A stretch of DNA of 26,678 bases from Spirochaetaceae bacterium (GTDB lineage Bacteria > Spirochaetota > Spirochaetia > SZUA-6 > Bin103): NCBI GenBank assembly GCA_028818385.1, contig JAPPNY010000114.1, forward strand, positions 1 to 26,678, read 5' to 3'. The notes beneath the pieces are model-generated. The model was not told the DNA's origin and did not search any database. It worked only from the letters and a program-made list of their open reading frames with translations. Positions within the stretch are counted from its first letter, which is position 1. The number at the start of each line of letters is the position of its first letter. This document shows positions 7,303 through 15,669 of the stretch, piece by piece. The translations under genes and the position numbers were made by a program.

Positions 7303-8115
7303 TTGACGCGCACCATTCGAGCAACGGTCGCCTACGACGGCACCGACTTTGCCGGTTGGCAGATCCAGGACAGGCAGCGGACGGTGCAGGGCGTTTTCGA
7401 ACAGGCCCTCGCGCGCATGCACGGCGGCCGCGTGCCCGTCCGGGCCGCCGGCCGGACCGATGCCGGCGTTCACGCGCTCGGCCAGGTCGTGAGCTTCCGC
7501 ACCGGGATCGAAAGCCTGACACCGGAGGTCCTGCCGCGCGCGCTCAATTCCTACCTTCCCGACGACGTGCGGGTGGTCGACGCGCGGGAAGAGGAGGACG
7601 GCTTCGACGCCCGGCGCTCCGCGCGGTTGCGCGTGTATCGCTACCAGTTGCTGCCGGGCCGGCAGCTTCCTCACCTGCGGCGTTACACGCTGTGGGTGCG
7701 CCGGCCGCTGCGGCTGGAGGCGCTCAACCGGATGGCGTCGGCGGTGGTCGGCGAGCATGACTTCACGACCTTCGCCGCCGCCGGCGCGTCCGGATCGTCG
7801 CTGCGGCGCGTCGTGCAGGCGTCCTTCTTTGCCGATGGACCTCTGATCGTGTTCCGCATTGCCGCCCAGTCCTATCTCTGGAAGATGGTGCGCAGCCTGG
7901 TGGGGACGATGCTGGCGCTGGAAGCCGAGTGCAGGGAAGACGACGCGGCGCCGCGGGCGCGCGTGGCGGAGCTGCTCGCCGCGCCGCGGCGGGAGCGGGT
8001 CGGGCAGACCGCGCCGGCCTGGGGGCTGTTCCTCGAACGGGTGTATTACGCCGGCGACCCGCCGCTGGCCGGCGCGCTGCCGTATGATCGTGGACGGGGT
8101 CCCGCCGATGAGTGA
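7303..8115 (+). CDS. truA: tRNA pseudouridine(38-40) synthase TruA
   Basis: Converts uridines 38-40 of the tRNA anticodon arm to pseudouridine. The product is 270 residues. It begins with the conserved ATVAYDGTDFAGWQ strand, has the catalytic Asp53 in GRTDAGVHALGQV, and has ARLRVYRYQL and SYLWKMVRSLVGTML blocks typical of TruA. The start is taken as TTG 7303, which puts the beta strand at the normal distance from the N-terminus; I see no ATG or GTG in frame nearby. Its last eight bases overlap the start of the uracil-DNA glycosylase gene. High confidence for function, moderate for the start codon. Confidence 0.93.
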   Translation: MTRTIRATVAYDGTDFAGWQIQDRQRTVQGVFEQALARMHGGRVPVRAAGRTDAGVHALGQVVSFRTGIESLTPEVLPRALNSYLPDDVRVVDAREEEDGFDARRSARLRVYRYQLLPGRQLPHLRRYTLWVRRPLRLEALNRMASAVVGEHDFTTFAAAGASGSSLRRVVQASFFADGPLIVFRIAAQSYLWKMVRSLVGTMLALEAECREDDAAPRARVAELLAAPRRERVGQTAPAWGLFLERVYYAGDPPLAGALPYDRGRGPADE

Positions 8116-8854
8116 CGTGACTGCCGAGTACTGGAGGCTGCTGCGGCTGACCGAGGACTACTTCGACGGTCAGACGCGCAGCGAGCGGGAGTACGCGGTC
8201 CCCGTGCTCCGATCCCGCACACCGGCGGAGGAATCGGCTCGGGAGCCCGGCGGCGATACCGCGCCCGCGGATCCTCCGGGGACGCAGCCGGGATCGACCG
8301 TGGAGGCGCTGGCTGCCATCGGCGACGAGGTGTCCGGGTGCAGGCGTTGCAGGCTGTCTGAGGGCCGTACCACCACCGTCCCGGGCGAGGGCGTGCCAAA
8401 CCCGGAGGTGATGGTGATCGGCGAGGGGCCCGGCGCGGCCGAGGACCGTAGCGGCCGGCCGTTCGTGGGGCCGGCCGGCCGGTACCTGGACCGGTGGCTG
8501 GCCGCGATCGAGCTCGACCGCCGCAGGAACTGCTTCATCGCGAACGTGGTCAAGTGCCGGCCTCCCGGCAACCGCGATCCAAACCCGGACGAGGTCGCCG
8601 CCTGCATGCCGTACCTGGCGCGCCAGATCGACGTGCTGCGTCCGCGGGCGCTGCTCGCCGTGGGCCGGGTGGCCGCCAACCACCTGCTGGGCGTGACCCG
8701 CACCCTGGCCGAGCATCGGTCCGGGCGGTACGAGCACCGCGGCCTCCCTCTGTTCGTGACCTACCATCCCAGCGCCGTGCTGCGCGATTCGTCGCTCCGG
8801 GCGCCGGTTTGGGAGGACTTGAAGAGGCTGCGCGCCCATCTCGACCAAACGTAG
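8108..8854 (+). CDS. Family 4 (iron-sulfur) uracil-DNA glycosylase
   Basis: Removes uracil from DNA as the first step of base excision repair. Of 248 residues, the first 70 or so are a low-complexity extension rich in Glu, Arg and Pro. The glycosylase domain then begins with Cys78-x2-Cys81. Cys150 and Cys166 complete the [4Fe-4S] ligand pattern C-x2-C...C-x15-C of family 4 enzymes. The active-site loop reads GEGPGAAEDRSGRPFVGPAG, and the C-terminal catalytic motif is YHPSAVLR. The ATG at 8108 overlaps the end of truA. The N-terminal extension is longer than in thermophile enzymes but resembles fused forms annotated near DNA polymerase bacteriophage-type domains. The gene is followed after 17 nt by priA, giving a replication/repair neighbourhood. 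Confidence 0.92.
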   Translation: MSDVTAEYWRLLRLTEDYFDGQTRSEREYAVPVLRSRTPAEESAREPGGDTAPADPPGTQPGSTVEALAAIGDEVSGCRRCRLSEGRTTTVPGEGVPNPEVMVIGEGPGAAEDRSGRPFVGPAGRYLDRWLAAIELDRRRNCFIANVVKCRPPGNRDPNPDEVAACMPYLARQIDVLRPRALLAVGRVAANHLLGVTRTLAEHRSGRYEHRGLPLFVTYHPSAVLRDSSLRAPVWEDLKRLRAHLDQT

Positions 8855-8871
8855 ATGCGGGGAGCCTGACC

Positions 8872-10827
8872 GTGTCCAGGTTCGTGGATCTGGCCTTCAA
8901 CCTCCCGATCGACAGGAGGTTCACCTACCGGCTGCCCGAGGGCGGCGACGGCGCGCCGGTCGGCGCCCGAGCCACCGCGCCGTTCGGTGGCCGTACCCTG
9001 ACCGGATTCGTAGTGGCCGCGCGGGACCGGCCGCCGGCCGGAGTGGCAGTTCGCCCGCTTTCGCGGATCGTCGACGGGGAGCCGCTGGTCGATCGCCGCA
9101 TGCTGTCGCTGGCGCGCTGGCTTGCGGACACCTACCTGTGCTCCCTCGGCGAGGCGCTGGCCGCGATCGTCCCCGGCGGGCGGCGCGAGTCGCTGCTGCA
9201 GGACGCCGTGCAGCCGGCGGTCGCCCACTCGCATCGGCTGACGCCCGCGCAGCGCGCAGCGCTCGAGGGAATCCTGGGGCAGGCGACCGGCACCTCCTAC
9301 CTGTTCGGGGTGACCGGCTCCGGCAAGACGGCGGTGTTCCTGGAGGCGACGCGCAGCACCCTGTCCGAAGGCCGTTCGGTCATCTACCTGGTTCCCGAGA
9401 TCGGCCTGACCCACCAGGTGGTCGCTGCCTTCACCGGCGCCTTCGGGGACCTGGTCGCGGTGATCCACTCCGGTCTGACGCCGTCGCAGCGCCTCAGGGA
9501 GTGGCGGCGGCTGCAGCACGGCCGCGCCCGCATCGCCGTCGGGGCGCGCAGCGCGGTGTTCGCTCCGGTGCGCGAGCTCGGCCTGATCGTCATCGACGAG
9601 GAGCATGACGGCTCCTACAAGGCCTCCGCCAGTCCGCGCTATCACGCGCGCCAGGTAGCGGCGCAGCGCTGCCGCGTGGAGGGGGGGCGCCTGGTGATGG
9701 GGAGCGCCACCCCCTCGGCGGAGGCGTTCCTGCGCATGCAGTCCGGTGCGATCGGGCGCTACGACCTCGCGCGGCGGGTGGGCGGCGGCGCGCCCCCTCG
9801 TATCCACCTCGTGCAGCGCATGCCGAACCGCGGCGTCCTGGGCCCGGAGCTCACCGACGCGTTGCGCCGCGTGCACGCCGAGGGCCGGCAGAGCATCCTG
9901 TTCCTGAACCGGCGAGGGTTCTCCCACTTCTTCCATTGCCGTTCCTGCGACTACGCGATGACCTGCGAGCGCTGCTCGGTCACGCTGACCCTGCACCGGC
10001 CGTCGGGAGCGCTGGTCTGCCACTACTGCGGCTACCGGACCAGGCCGCTGCGCTCGTGCCCGGAATGCCGTTCGCTGGACGTCCGCTACGCCGGATTCGG
10101 GACGCAACGGGTGGAGGTCGAGCTGCGGCGGGTCCTGCCCGATGCGCGGATCGAGCGTGCGGATGCGGACTCGGTTCGCGGCCGTGGCAGGTTCGCGGAG
10201 CTGCTCGAAGGGCTTCGCGACGGCTCCATCGACGTGCTGGTGGGCACCCAGATGGTCGCCAAGGGGCTGGACCTGCCCGGAGTCAAGCTGGTGGGCGTGG
10301 TCGATGCGGACACGTCGCTGCGACTGCCCGACTTTCGCGCCGCGGAACGCACCTTCGCGCTGCTGGTGCAGGTGGCCGGCCGCGCCGGCCGGGCCGCCGC
10401 CGACGGGGAGGTGTACATCCAGAGCGCCCATCCGGAGGCGGCGCCGATCGCCCATGCGGCCGCCGGCCGCGTCGCGGAGTTCATGGCCGGCGAGCTCGCC
10501 GCGCGCCGCGATCAGCGCTTTCCGCCGTTCGTGCGCCTGGTCCGCCTGGTCGTGCGGGGCCGGGACGAAGAGAGGGTCGCCGAAGCGATCGATCGGCTGG
10601 CGGAGGCGCTGGCTGCGGAGCCTGCGATGACGGCCGCCGGCGTGGACGTGCTGGGGCCGGCGCCTTGCCCGATCGCCAAGGTGGCGCGCAACCACCGCCA
10701 CCACCTGCTGGTGCGCGCGCCGGCGATGCGCCCCATCCTGGCCACGGTGCGGCGCCTCGTGGGCGGGCTGCGCCTGGAGCCGGGAGTGCACCTGGAGCTC
10801 GATCCGGACCCCGTGGCCGTGCTGTAG
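8872..10827 (+). CDS. priA: Primosomal replication-restart helicase PriA
   Basis: A 3'-to-5' DNA helicase that reloads the replisome at stalled forks. The 651-residue product is somewhat shorter than E. coli PriA (732). The N-terminal fork-binding domain covers about residues 1-110. The Walker A motif TGSGKT is at 148-153 and the DEEH box at 242-245, followed by GSATPSAE. A zinc-binding module starts with CRSC at 356-359 and runs through further CxxC pairs. Helicase motifs V and VI include VGTQMVAKGLDLP and QVAGRAGRA. The GTG start has a GGGGAG Shine-Dalgarno eight nt upstream, which decides it over the longer open frame that extends back into the glycosylase gene. The stop is 11 nt before def, so the pair is probably cotranscribed. 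Confidence 0.95.
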   Translation: MSRFVDLAFNLPIDRRFTYRLPEGGDGAPVGARATAPFGGRTLTGFVVAARDRPPAGVAVRPLSRIVDGEPLVDRRMLSLARWLADTYLCSLGEALAAIVPGGRRESLLQDAVQPAVAHSHRLTPAQRAALEGILGQATGTSYLFGVTGSGKTAVFLEATRSTLSEGRSVIYLVPEIGLTHQVVAAFTGAFGDLVAVIHSGLTPSQRLREWRRLQHGRARIAVGARSAVFAPVRELGLIVIDEEHDGSYKASASPRYHARQVAAQRCRVEGGRLVMGSATPSAEAFLRMQSGAIGRYDLARRVGGGAPPRIHLVQRMPNRGVLGPELTDALRRVHAEGRQSILFLNRRGFSHFFHCRSCDYAMTCERCSVTLTLHRPSGALVCHYCGYRTRPLRSCPECRSLDVRYAGFGTQRVEVELRRVLPDARIERADADSVRGRGRFAELLEGLRDGSIDVLVGTQMVAKGLDLPGVKLVGVVDADTSLRLPDFRAAERTFALLVQVAGRAGRAAADGEVYIQSAHPEAAPIAHAAAGRVAEFMAGELAARRDQRFPPFVRLVRLVVRGRDEERVAEAIDRLAEALAAEPAMTAAGVDVLGPAPCPIAKVARNHRHHLLVRAPAMRPILATVRRLVGGLRLEPGVHLELDPDPVAVL

Positions 10828-10838
10828 AATTGCGGAGG

Positions 10839-11321
10839 ATGCTGGAGTTGGTCACGTACCCTGACCCCCGCCTGAACGTGCGGTCGGAGCCGACCGACCC
10901 GGACGAGGTACGCGATCTGGTCCGGGCGATGTTCGAGACGATGTACGCCGAGGAGGGGATCGGACTTGCGGCGGTGCAGGTCGGCCGGCCGCTGCGCGTG
11001 TTCATCACCAAAGTCCGGGACGACCGCGAGCGCGTCTACATCAATCCGGAGATCGTCGAGACCTCGATCGAAGAGGACACCGCGGAGGAAGGCTGCCTGA
11101 GCATCCCCGACAAACGCGCCGACGTCACCCGTCCGGTCCGGGTGGGCGTGCAGGCGACCAGTCTCAAGGGCCGCACCTTCCGCCTGAACGCCCAGGGCTT
11201 GCTGGCGCGCGCGATCCAGCATGAGCTGGACCACCTGAACGGCCGGCTGTTCATCGACCACCTGGAAGAACGGGAGCGCGCGGCGCTGCTCGCCGACTAT
11301 CGCGGGTCGCCGCGCCAGTGA
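10839..11321 (+). CDS. def: Peptide deformylase
   Basis: Removes the formyl group from the N-terminal methionine of new proteins, using Fe2+ or another divalent metal. The 160-residue product has all three motifs: EGIGLAAVQVG, EEGCLSIP with metal ligand Cys86, and the H128-E-L-D-H132 zinc-protease helix. The GGAGG (10834-10838) touches the ATG at 10839 directly, which is too close for normal initiation. The in-frame TTG at 10848 has better spacing and would start the protein at VTYPDPRL, so the true start is open. The stop overlaps the start of the next gene. In many bacteria def is followed directly by fmt; here two other genes lie between them. Confidence 0.95.
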   Translation: MLELVTYPDPRLNVRSEPTDPDEVRDLVRAMFETMYAEEGIGLAAVQVGRPLRVFITKVRDDRERVYINPEIVETSIEEDTAEEGCLSIPDKRADVTRPVRVGVQATSLKGRTFRLNAQGLLARAIQHELDHLNGRLFIDHLEERERAALLADYRGSPRQ

Positions 11322-11845
11322 GCGAGCGCATGCCGAGGTACATCGAGATCACCTTGCGCAAGCGCGGGTTCGCGTGTGTCGCCGCGCTGCTCGACGAGCA
11401 GGCGCCGCACACCTGCCGCGCCGTGTGGGACGCGCTCCCGCAGGAGGGGGACGTGTACCACGCCAAGTACGCAAGCAACGAGATCTACGCCCTGGTGCCG
11501 GCGTTTCCCGCCGAGCCGCCGGGCGTCGAGAACGGCACCATCGTGCCTGCCAGGGGCGACGTGGGCTACTTCCACCTGCCGGCCGGGACACGCCTGCCGG
11601 CCGACGCGCAGCGCAGCTTGGGCGGGCGGGCGGTCGTGGATCTGGCGCTGTTCTACGACCGCAACAACATCCTGCTGTCGCCGAGCGAGGGGTACCTGAC
11701 GTGCAACGTCTTCGCTACCGTCGTGCGCAACCTGGAGCAGCTCACCGTCGCCGGCAACGACGTCTGGCGGGCCGGCGCCATCGGTGAACGGCTCTCCTTC
11801 CGCCGTCTCGAAGGGGCTGCGCTGGAGCGCTGGGGACTGGCGTGA
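11318..11845 (+). CDS. DUF3830 family protein (cyclophilin-like fold)
   Basis: A 175-residue protein that I assign to DUF3830 from its pattern. Supporting features are YIEITLRKRGFACVAALLDE at the N-terminus, APHTCRAVWDALP, HAKYASNEIYALVP, an NGTIVPARGDVGYFHLP block, and LALFYDRNNILLSPSEGY. These beta-rich proteins are related to a cyclophilin-like fold, and their biochemical role is not settled. The GTG start overlaps the def stop, and the gene's stop overlaps the GTG of the Asp/Glu racemase-family gene by four bases. Tight coupling to that enzyme suggests a shared pathway, for example as a partner or accessory factor, but that is inference. No signal peptide or membrane segment is visible. 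Confidence 0.72.
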   Translation: MSERMPRYIEITLRKRGFACVAALLDEQAPHTCRAVWDALPQEGDVYHAKYASNEIYALVPAFPAEPPGVENGTIVPARGDVGYFHLPAGTRLPADAQRSLGGRAVVDLALFYDRNNILLSPSEGYLTCNVFATVVRNLEQLTVAGNDVWRAGAIGERLSFRRLEGAALERWGLA

Positions 11846-12606
11846 AACGCCTCACCATCGGTGGCGTCTGGCCCGACGACGCCTGGGTCGACCGCGACAA
11901 GCAGGCGATGTGTGCCGACTTCGCCCGCTACCTGCCGGCGGACGCCGACCTGGTAACAGCATCGCATCCGGTCTTGCCGGGTCCCAATACCGTGGTCCTC
12001 GGCCGCGCGATCGCGGACGGCGGCACCGTGGAGGAGGCGGCGCGGCGCGTGTTGCGCTACCGGCCCGACGGCATCGCCTATTACTGCACGACCATCAGCT
12101 TCGTGCGCGGCCCCGGGGGAGACCGGCGCCTTGCCGATGCCATCTTCTCCGCAACCGGTCTGCCGGCAACCACGACCAGCACCGCGATGATCGCCGCGTT
12201 GCAGGCCCTCGACGTGCGGCGGATCTCCGTGGCGAGCCCCTACCTGCCGGATGTCGAGGCGATGTTCGTGAGCTTCATCGAGGACCACGGTGTCGCCGTG
12301 GTGGCCAGCGAGTCGATGCACCTGCCGGACGATCACTCGATCGTGCCGCCGCAGGCGATGGCGGAGATGGCCGTGGCCGCCGACCGGCCGGACGCCCAGG
12401 CCATCTTCATCGGCTGCAGCGGCCAGCGGCTGGCGGGGCGCCTGGCGCGCATTGAGCAGGAGGTCGGCAAGCCGGTGCTGAGCGCCAACCAGGTGACCGG
12501 CTGGCACATGCTGCGGATCCTCGGCCGCACGGATCGGATCCCCCGGCTCGGCGCACTGGCGGATGTCCGCCTGGCGCACGCGGCGGAGCCTCTTGCCGCA
12601 ACCTAG
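11842..12606 (+). CDS. Asp/Glu racemase superfamily protein (maleate isomerase / arylmalonate decarboxylase-like)
   Basis: A 254-residue cytoplasmic enzyme of the cofactor-independent two-cysteine family. It begins KRLTIGGVWPDDAW. Cys82 lies in AYYCTTISFVRG and Cys192 in IFIGCSGQRL, at positions close to the catalytic pair of maleate cis-trans isomerases (near 76 and 194). Between them are TTTSTAMIAAL and RISVASPYLPDVE, typical of the COG3473 group. Possible activities include maleate isomerase, arylmalonate decarboxylase and related proton-transfer reactions; sequence alone cannot choose. The GTG start overlaps the DUF3830 stop, and fmt begins 10 nt after its stop. It is a metabolic gene embedded in a translation-initiation operon. 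Confidence 0.82.
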   Translation: MKRLTIGGVWPDDAWVDRDKQAMCADFARYLPADADLVTASHPVLPGPNTVVLGRAIADGGTVEEAARRVLRYRPDGIAYYCTTISFVRGPGGDRRLADAIFSATGLPATTTSTAMIAALQALDVRRISVASPYLPDVEAMFVSFIEDHGVAVVASESMHLPDDHSIVPPQAMAEMAVAADRPDAQAIFIGCSGQRLAGRLARIEQEVGKPVLSANQVTGWHMLRILGRTDRIPRLGALADVRLAHAAEPLAAT

Positions 12607-12616
12607 CGGCGTGATC

Positions 12617-13546
12617 ATGCGTGTGCTGTTCGCCGGCACGCCCCGGTTTGCGGTGCCGTCGCTGGTGGCGGTGGCCGAACGGTTCGAGGTCTGCGGGGTG
12701 CTGACGGCTCCGAACCGTCCGGCCGGGCGTGGCCGCCGTCTTACCCCGGGGCCGGTCCGGCACGAGGCCGATCGCCTGGGCTTGCCGGTGATCGCTCCCG
12801 AGCGGCTCGATGACGCCGCCACGCAGGAGCTGGCCCACCTGCGCGCCGACGTCCTGGCGGTGGCCGCGTACGGCATGATCTTCACTCAGCGGTTTCTCGA
12901 CCGGTTCCCGCGCGGTGCCGTGAACGTGCATCCGTCGCTGCTGCCCCGGTTTCGCGGCGCCGCGCCGATTCCCGCGACTATCCTCTCCGGTGACCGGGAG
13001 ACCGGCGTTACCATACAGCGAGTGGTACGGCGCCTTGACTCCGGGCCGATCATGGCCGCGCGAATCCATCCCCTGGACGGCGCCGAAACCACCGGAGAGC
13101 TGACGGAGGCGTTGGCGGAGACGGGCGCCGATCTCCTGGTCGAAGTGCTGGCCGGCCTTGAACGGGGAACGGTTGCGGAGCAGGCACAGGTCGAGGAGCA
13201 GGCCACCTATTGCGCGAAGGTGGCAGCCGCCGACGCCCGGATCGACTGGAACGCCCACGACGCAGCCGTCGTCGAACGCATGGTTCGCGCGTACGATCCC
13301 TGGCCGCGCGCCCACTGCCGGCTGGGCAAGCGGCGCCTCAATCTGCTGGCAGCAGCCCTGGGCGCCGATCTGCCACCGGGCGTGCCGGGGCAGATCGCTC
13401 GCGTGGATGGCCATCAGGGGATCCTGGTGCATACGGCGCGAGGCACGCTGGGCGTCACCGAGCTGCAGCTCGAAGGCCGGCGCGCGATGGACTGGAGGTC
13501 GTTCGCCAACGGCTTCGGCGGCCTTGCGGGAGTACGGCTCACGTGA
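12617..13546 (+). CDS. fmt: Methionyl-tRNA formyltransferase
   Basis: Formylates initiator Met-tRNA using 10-formyl-tetrahydrofolate, providing the substrate that Def later processes. The 309-residue product begins RVLFAGTPRFAVPSL. The catalytic region is NVHPSLLPRFRGAAPIP followed by ETGVTIQRVVRRLDSGP. The C-terminal tRNA-binding domain begins near residue 205 (AKVAAADARIDW) and ends in GFGGLAG. The ATG at 12617 is preceded by an in-frame GTG at 12611; the ATG gives the usual N-terminus. The stop overlaps the GTG of the PASTA gene. Folate-derived formyl donor links it to folP in the same region. Confidence 0.95.
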   Translation: MRVLFAGTPRFAVPSLVAVAERFEVCGVLTAPNRPAGRGRRLTPGPVRHEADRLGLPVIAPERLDDAATQELAHLRADVLAVAAYGMIFTQRFLDRFPRGAVNVHPSLLPRFRGAAPIPATILSGDRETGVTIQRVVRRLDSGPIMAARIHPLDGAETTGELTEALAETGADLLVEVLAGLERGTVAEQAQVEEQATYCAKVAAADARIDWNAHDAAVVERMVRAYDPWPRAHCRLGKRRLNLLAAALGADLPPGVPGQIARVDGHQGILVHTARGTLGVTELQLEGRRAMDWRSFANGFGGLAGVRLT

Positions 13547-14535
13547 GCGAGACCCCGCGCGGCACCACCGTCGTGACGTTCCCGCTGGCGCTGCTGACCG
13601 CGGCCGTCCTGATCGCGACGGCCGCCGTCACGTTCTTCGCCATGGTCCGCGGGGAGGAGGAGACCCAGGTGCCGGCGATAGTCGGCGAGGACCTGCTGGC
13701 GGCGATGGAGCAGCTCCAGGAAAAGGGATTGGTCGCCCGCGTGGAGGGGCGCTTCACGTCGGAGGTGCCGATCTGGCACGTGGTGGCGCAGACCCCGGAG
13801 GCCGGCTCCCTGGTCAAGGCCGGCCGGCCGGTCACGGTGGTGGTCAGCCGCGGCCGGGCCGTCCCGGAGGTCGGCGACTACCTCGGCAGAGACATCGACC
13901 AGGTGCGCCTGGAGCTGCAGACGCTGTCGGCCACCGGCGAGTCGCCGATCAGGATCCGCGAGGACGGCCCGCGCATCACCGATCCCCGGCCGGCCGGTAC
14001 CATCCTCGGACAGAGCCCGGACCCGGGCGCGGAGGTCGCCGAGGGCCTGACGATCCTGGTGACCGTGAGCCGCGGCCCCCAGGGCGACCTGGTTGAGGTT
14101 CCCTACTTCATCGGTACCACCTACGTCGCCGCCCTTGCCGCGCTGGCCGAACGCAACCACGCCTTCGTGTTCACGGTCCGTGCCGGCGGCACCGAGACGT
14201 TGCCGGGGACGGTGGTCTTCCAGTCCCCGGACGGCGGCGCCGAGGTCCCGCACAGCACCGTCCTGCAGGTGGGCATCACCCGCCCCGCGCCGGAGAGCGA
14301 CGACCTGGTGTTCGGCATGTACGAGTACGAGGTGGAGCAGTACCCGATCCTGGTGGACCTGACGCTGACCGCGGAGATCCCCGACCAGCCGGACCCGGTC
14401 GTGCTGCTGGAGACGCGCTCCCAGGGCGGCCCGCTCGCAGTCCCGTTCGTCACCCACCGGGACGCGGCACTGGTGCTGACCGTCCTGGACCGGCAGGTCG
14501 ATCGCCGGCCGGCCGAGCGCTTCGCCATCGACTGA
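13543..14535 (+). CDS. Membrane-anchored protein with three PASTA domains
   Basis: The 330-residue product has one predicted transmembrane helix (about residues 10-34, FPLALLTAAVLIATAAVTFF). It then has three consecutive PASTA-type repeats at roughly 40-105, 106-178 and 180-250. Each has a VP-x-(I/V/F)-x-G-like opening and a closing VVVSRG or equivalent strand. PASTA domains bind muropeptides or beta-lactams and usually belong to serine/threonine kinases or penicillin-binding proteins, but no kinase or transpeptidase domain is present here. The last 80 residues are a beta-rich tail without a recognised domain. The protein is probably exported with the repeats outside the cytoplasmic membrane. 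The GTG start overlaps the fmt stop. Confidence 0.88.
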   Translation: MSETPRGTTVVTFPLALLTAAVLIATAAVTFFAMVRGEEETQVPAIVGEDLLAAMEQLQEKGLVARVEGRFTSEVPIWHVVAQTPEAGSLVKAGRPVTVVVSRGRAVPEVGDYLGRDIDQVRLELQTLSATGESPIRIREDGPRITDPRPAGTILGQSPDPGAEVAEGLTILVTVSRGPQGDLVEVPYFIGTTYVAALAALAERNHAFVFTVRAGGTETLPGTVVFQSPDGGAEVPHSTVLQVGITRPAPESDDLVFGMYEYEVEQYPILVDLTLTAEIPDQPDPVVLLETRSQGGPLAVPFVTHRDAALVLTVLDRQVDRRPAERFAID

Positions 14536-14550
14536 CCTGCCACGCCCGTG

Positions 14551-14567
14551 GTAGCCTGTGTGGCTAC
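14551..14567 (+). other. Perfect inverted repeat between the PASTA gene and tRNA-Gly
   Basis: GTAGCC (14551-14556) and GGCTAC (14562-14567) are exact reverse complements around a five-base loop. The hairpin sits 16 nt after the PASTA gene stop and three nt before tRNA-Gly. No T tract follows, so it is not a classical intrinsic terminator. It could be a processing or attenuation structure. Confidence 0.45.
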
Positions 14568-14570
14568 AAC

Positions 14571-14642
14571 GCGAGCGTCGTATAATGGTTATTACCCGAG
14601 CTTCCCAAGCTCGTGACGGGGGTTCGATTCCCCTCGCTCGCT
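14571..14642 (+). tRNA. tRNA-Gly (anticodon CCC)
   Basis: The acceptor stem is GCGAGCG (14571-14577) with CGCTCGC (14635-14641), and the discriminator is T14642. The anticodon stem is CGAGC/GCTCG with loop TTCCCAA, giving CCC at 14604-14606. The T arm is GGGGG-TTCGATT-CCCCT. The D arm GTATAATGG matches tRNA-Gly. CCA is not encoded. The convergent glycosyltransferase-like gene ends 20 nt downstream on the other strand. Confidence 0.95.
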
Positions 14643-14661
14643 GACCTCGCGTACTGGACAG

Positions 14662-15669
14662 CTACCGTGGATACCTGCGGCGCAACGCCTGCACGGCAAC
14701 GCGATATGCGCCGAGGTAGAGCGCTGCCTGCACCCCGAGGGCGGGCAGTGCCCACGCGCGGGTGTGCGGGGCTGCGCTGACGAAGACCAGGCTGGCGGCC
14801 ATCGCTCCCCACAGGAGGGCGCCGACGGCCGGGTTCGCGTAGCGGGCGGCTGTGGTACTGCGCAGGCCGCGGCGCAGGTTGCGGTAGATCAGGTGGTGCA
14901 GGTGGGCCTTGTCGGCGCGGCCGGGCCCATCGCCTTTGCGGAGGGTCTTCCTGAGGATCGAGTACAGCGTTTCCGACACCGGGTAGCCCAGCACCACGAG
15001 GACGATCCATGGGGACACCTCGGGATTGCGCTGCGGCAGCATGACGCCGACGGCGGCGAGGAGGAAGCCGACCAGGTAGGCGCCGCCGTCGCCCATGATG
15101 ACCGGGCCGCGCGGGAAGTTGACCAGCAGGAAGCCGGCAACGGCGGCGCCGACGAGCAGGGCGAGTGCCGCCAGCTCGTCGTCACCCGCTTGCAGGGCGA
15201 CCACGCCGAACGCGGCCAGCATGATGAGGACGCCGCCGGCCGACAGGCCGTTGAAGCCGTCGATGATGTTGACCGAGTGGGCGATGCCGGCCATTGCGAA
15301 CGCCGTGAACGGGATCGCGATCCAGGGGTACGCCAGGGCATTATGGTCGACGAAACCGATCTCCACGCGGGCGACCACGTGGCCGGTGACCAGGCTGAAC
15401 AGAAGGCCCGCGAGCAGTGTCGCGGACATGCGCATGGTGCCGGAGACCTTCTTGGTGAAGTCCTCGGCGAGACCGGCCCCGAAGGCCAGCAGGCCGCAGA
15501 CGCCCAGGATCGCCAGCTCGCCCCGGATCGGCGGCGGCGCGGCGAGCGTGGCCGCCCAGTAGCCGGCGAACACGGCGACGCCGCCGATTCGCGGCACCAC
15601 GGTGCGCTGGACCTTCTGGGGGCCGCTCAGGCTGTCCAGGCTGAGCCGGCCGTGCCAGCGTCGGGTCAC
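14662..15669 (-). CDS. GT4/MraY-WecA family polyprenyl-phosphate sugar-1-phosphate transferase
   Basis: An integral membrane enzyme that moves a sugar-1-phosphate from a UDP-sugar to undecaprenyl phosphate, starting a surface polysaccharide or O-antigen-type chain. Visible motifs in order: RTVVPRIGGVAVF, GLAEDFTKKVSG (usually with an Asp-Asp pair), NIIDGFNGLSAGG, NFPRGPVIMGDGGAYLVGF, and KAHLHHLIYR. About nine hydrophobic helices can be seen. The only canonical start is GTG 15669, but the frame stays open upstream to the previous stop at 15784-15786. It encodes a hydrophobic run (ALPALIGAGVSLAASILIVV) that looks like the family's first helix, so the real N-terminus is probably upstream from a non-canonical start. 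MraY and WecA subfamilies are not separable here; the motif variants favour a WbpL/WecA-like role. Confidence 0.82.
   Translation of the reverse strand: MTRRWHGRLSLDSLSGPQKVQRTVVPRIGGVAVFAGYWAATLAAPPPIRGELAILGVCGLLAFGAGLAEDFTKKVSGTMRMSATLLAGLLFSLVTGHVVARVEIGFVDHNALAYPWIAIPFTAFAMAGIAHSVNIIDGFNGLSAGGVLIMLAAFGVVALQAGDDELAALALLVGAAVAGFLLVNFPRGPVIMGDGGAYLVGFLLAAVGVMLPQRNPEVSPWIVLVVLGYPVSETLYSILRKTLRKGDGPGRADKAHLHHLIYRNLRRGLRSTTAARYANPAVGALLWGAMAASLVFVSAAPHTRAWALPALGVQAALYLGAYRVAVQALRRRYPR

Noticed and set aside
8761..10791. A 676-codon open frame antisense to priA
   Set aside because: High GC content makes long antisense frames common. PriA has every expected motif on the plus strand, while the antisense product is Arg, His and Gln rich with no recognisable domain.
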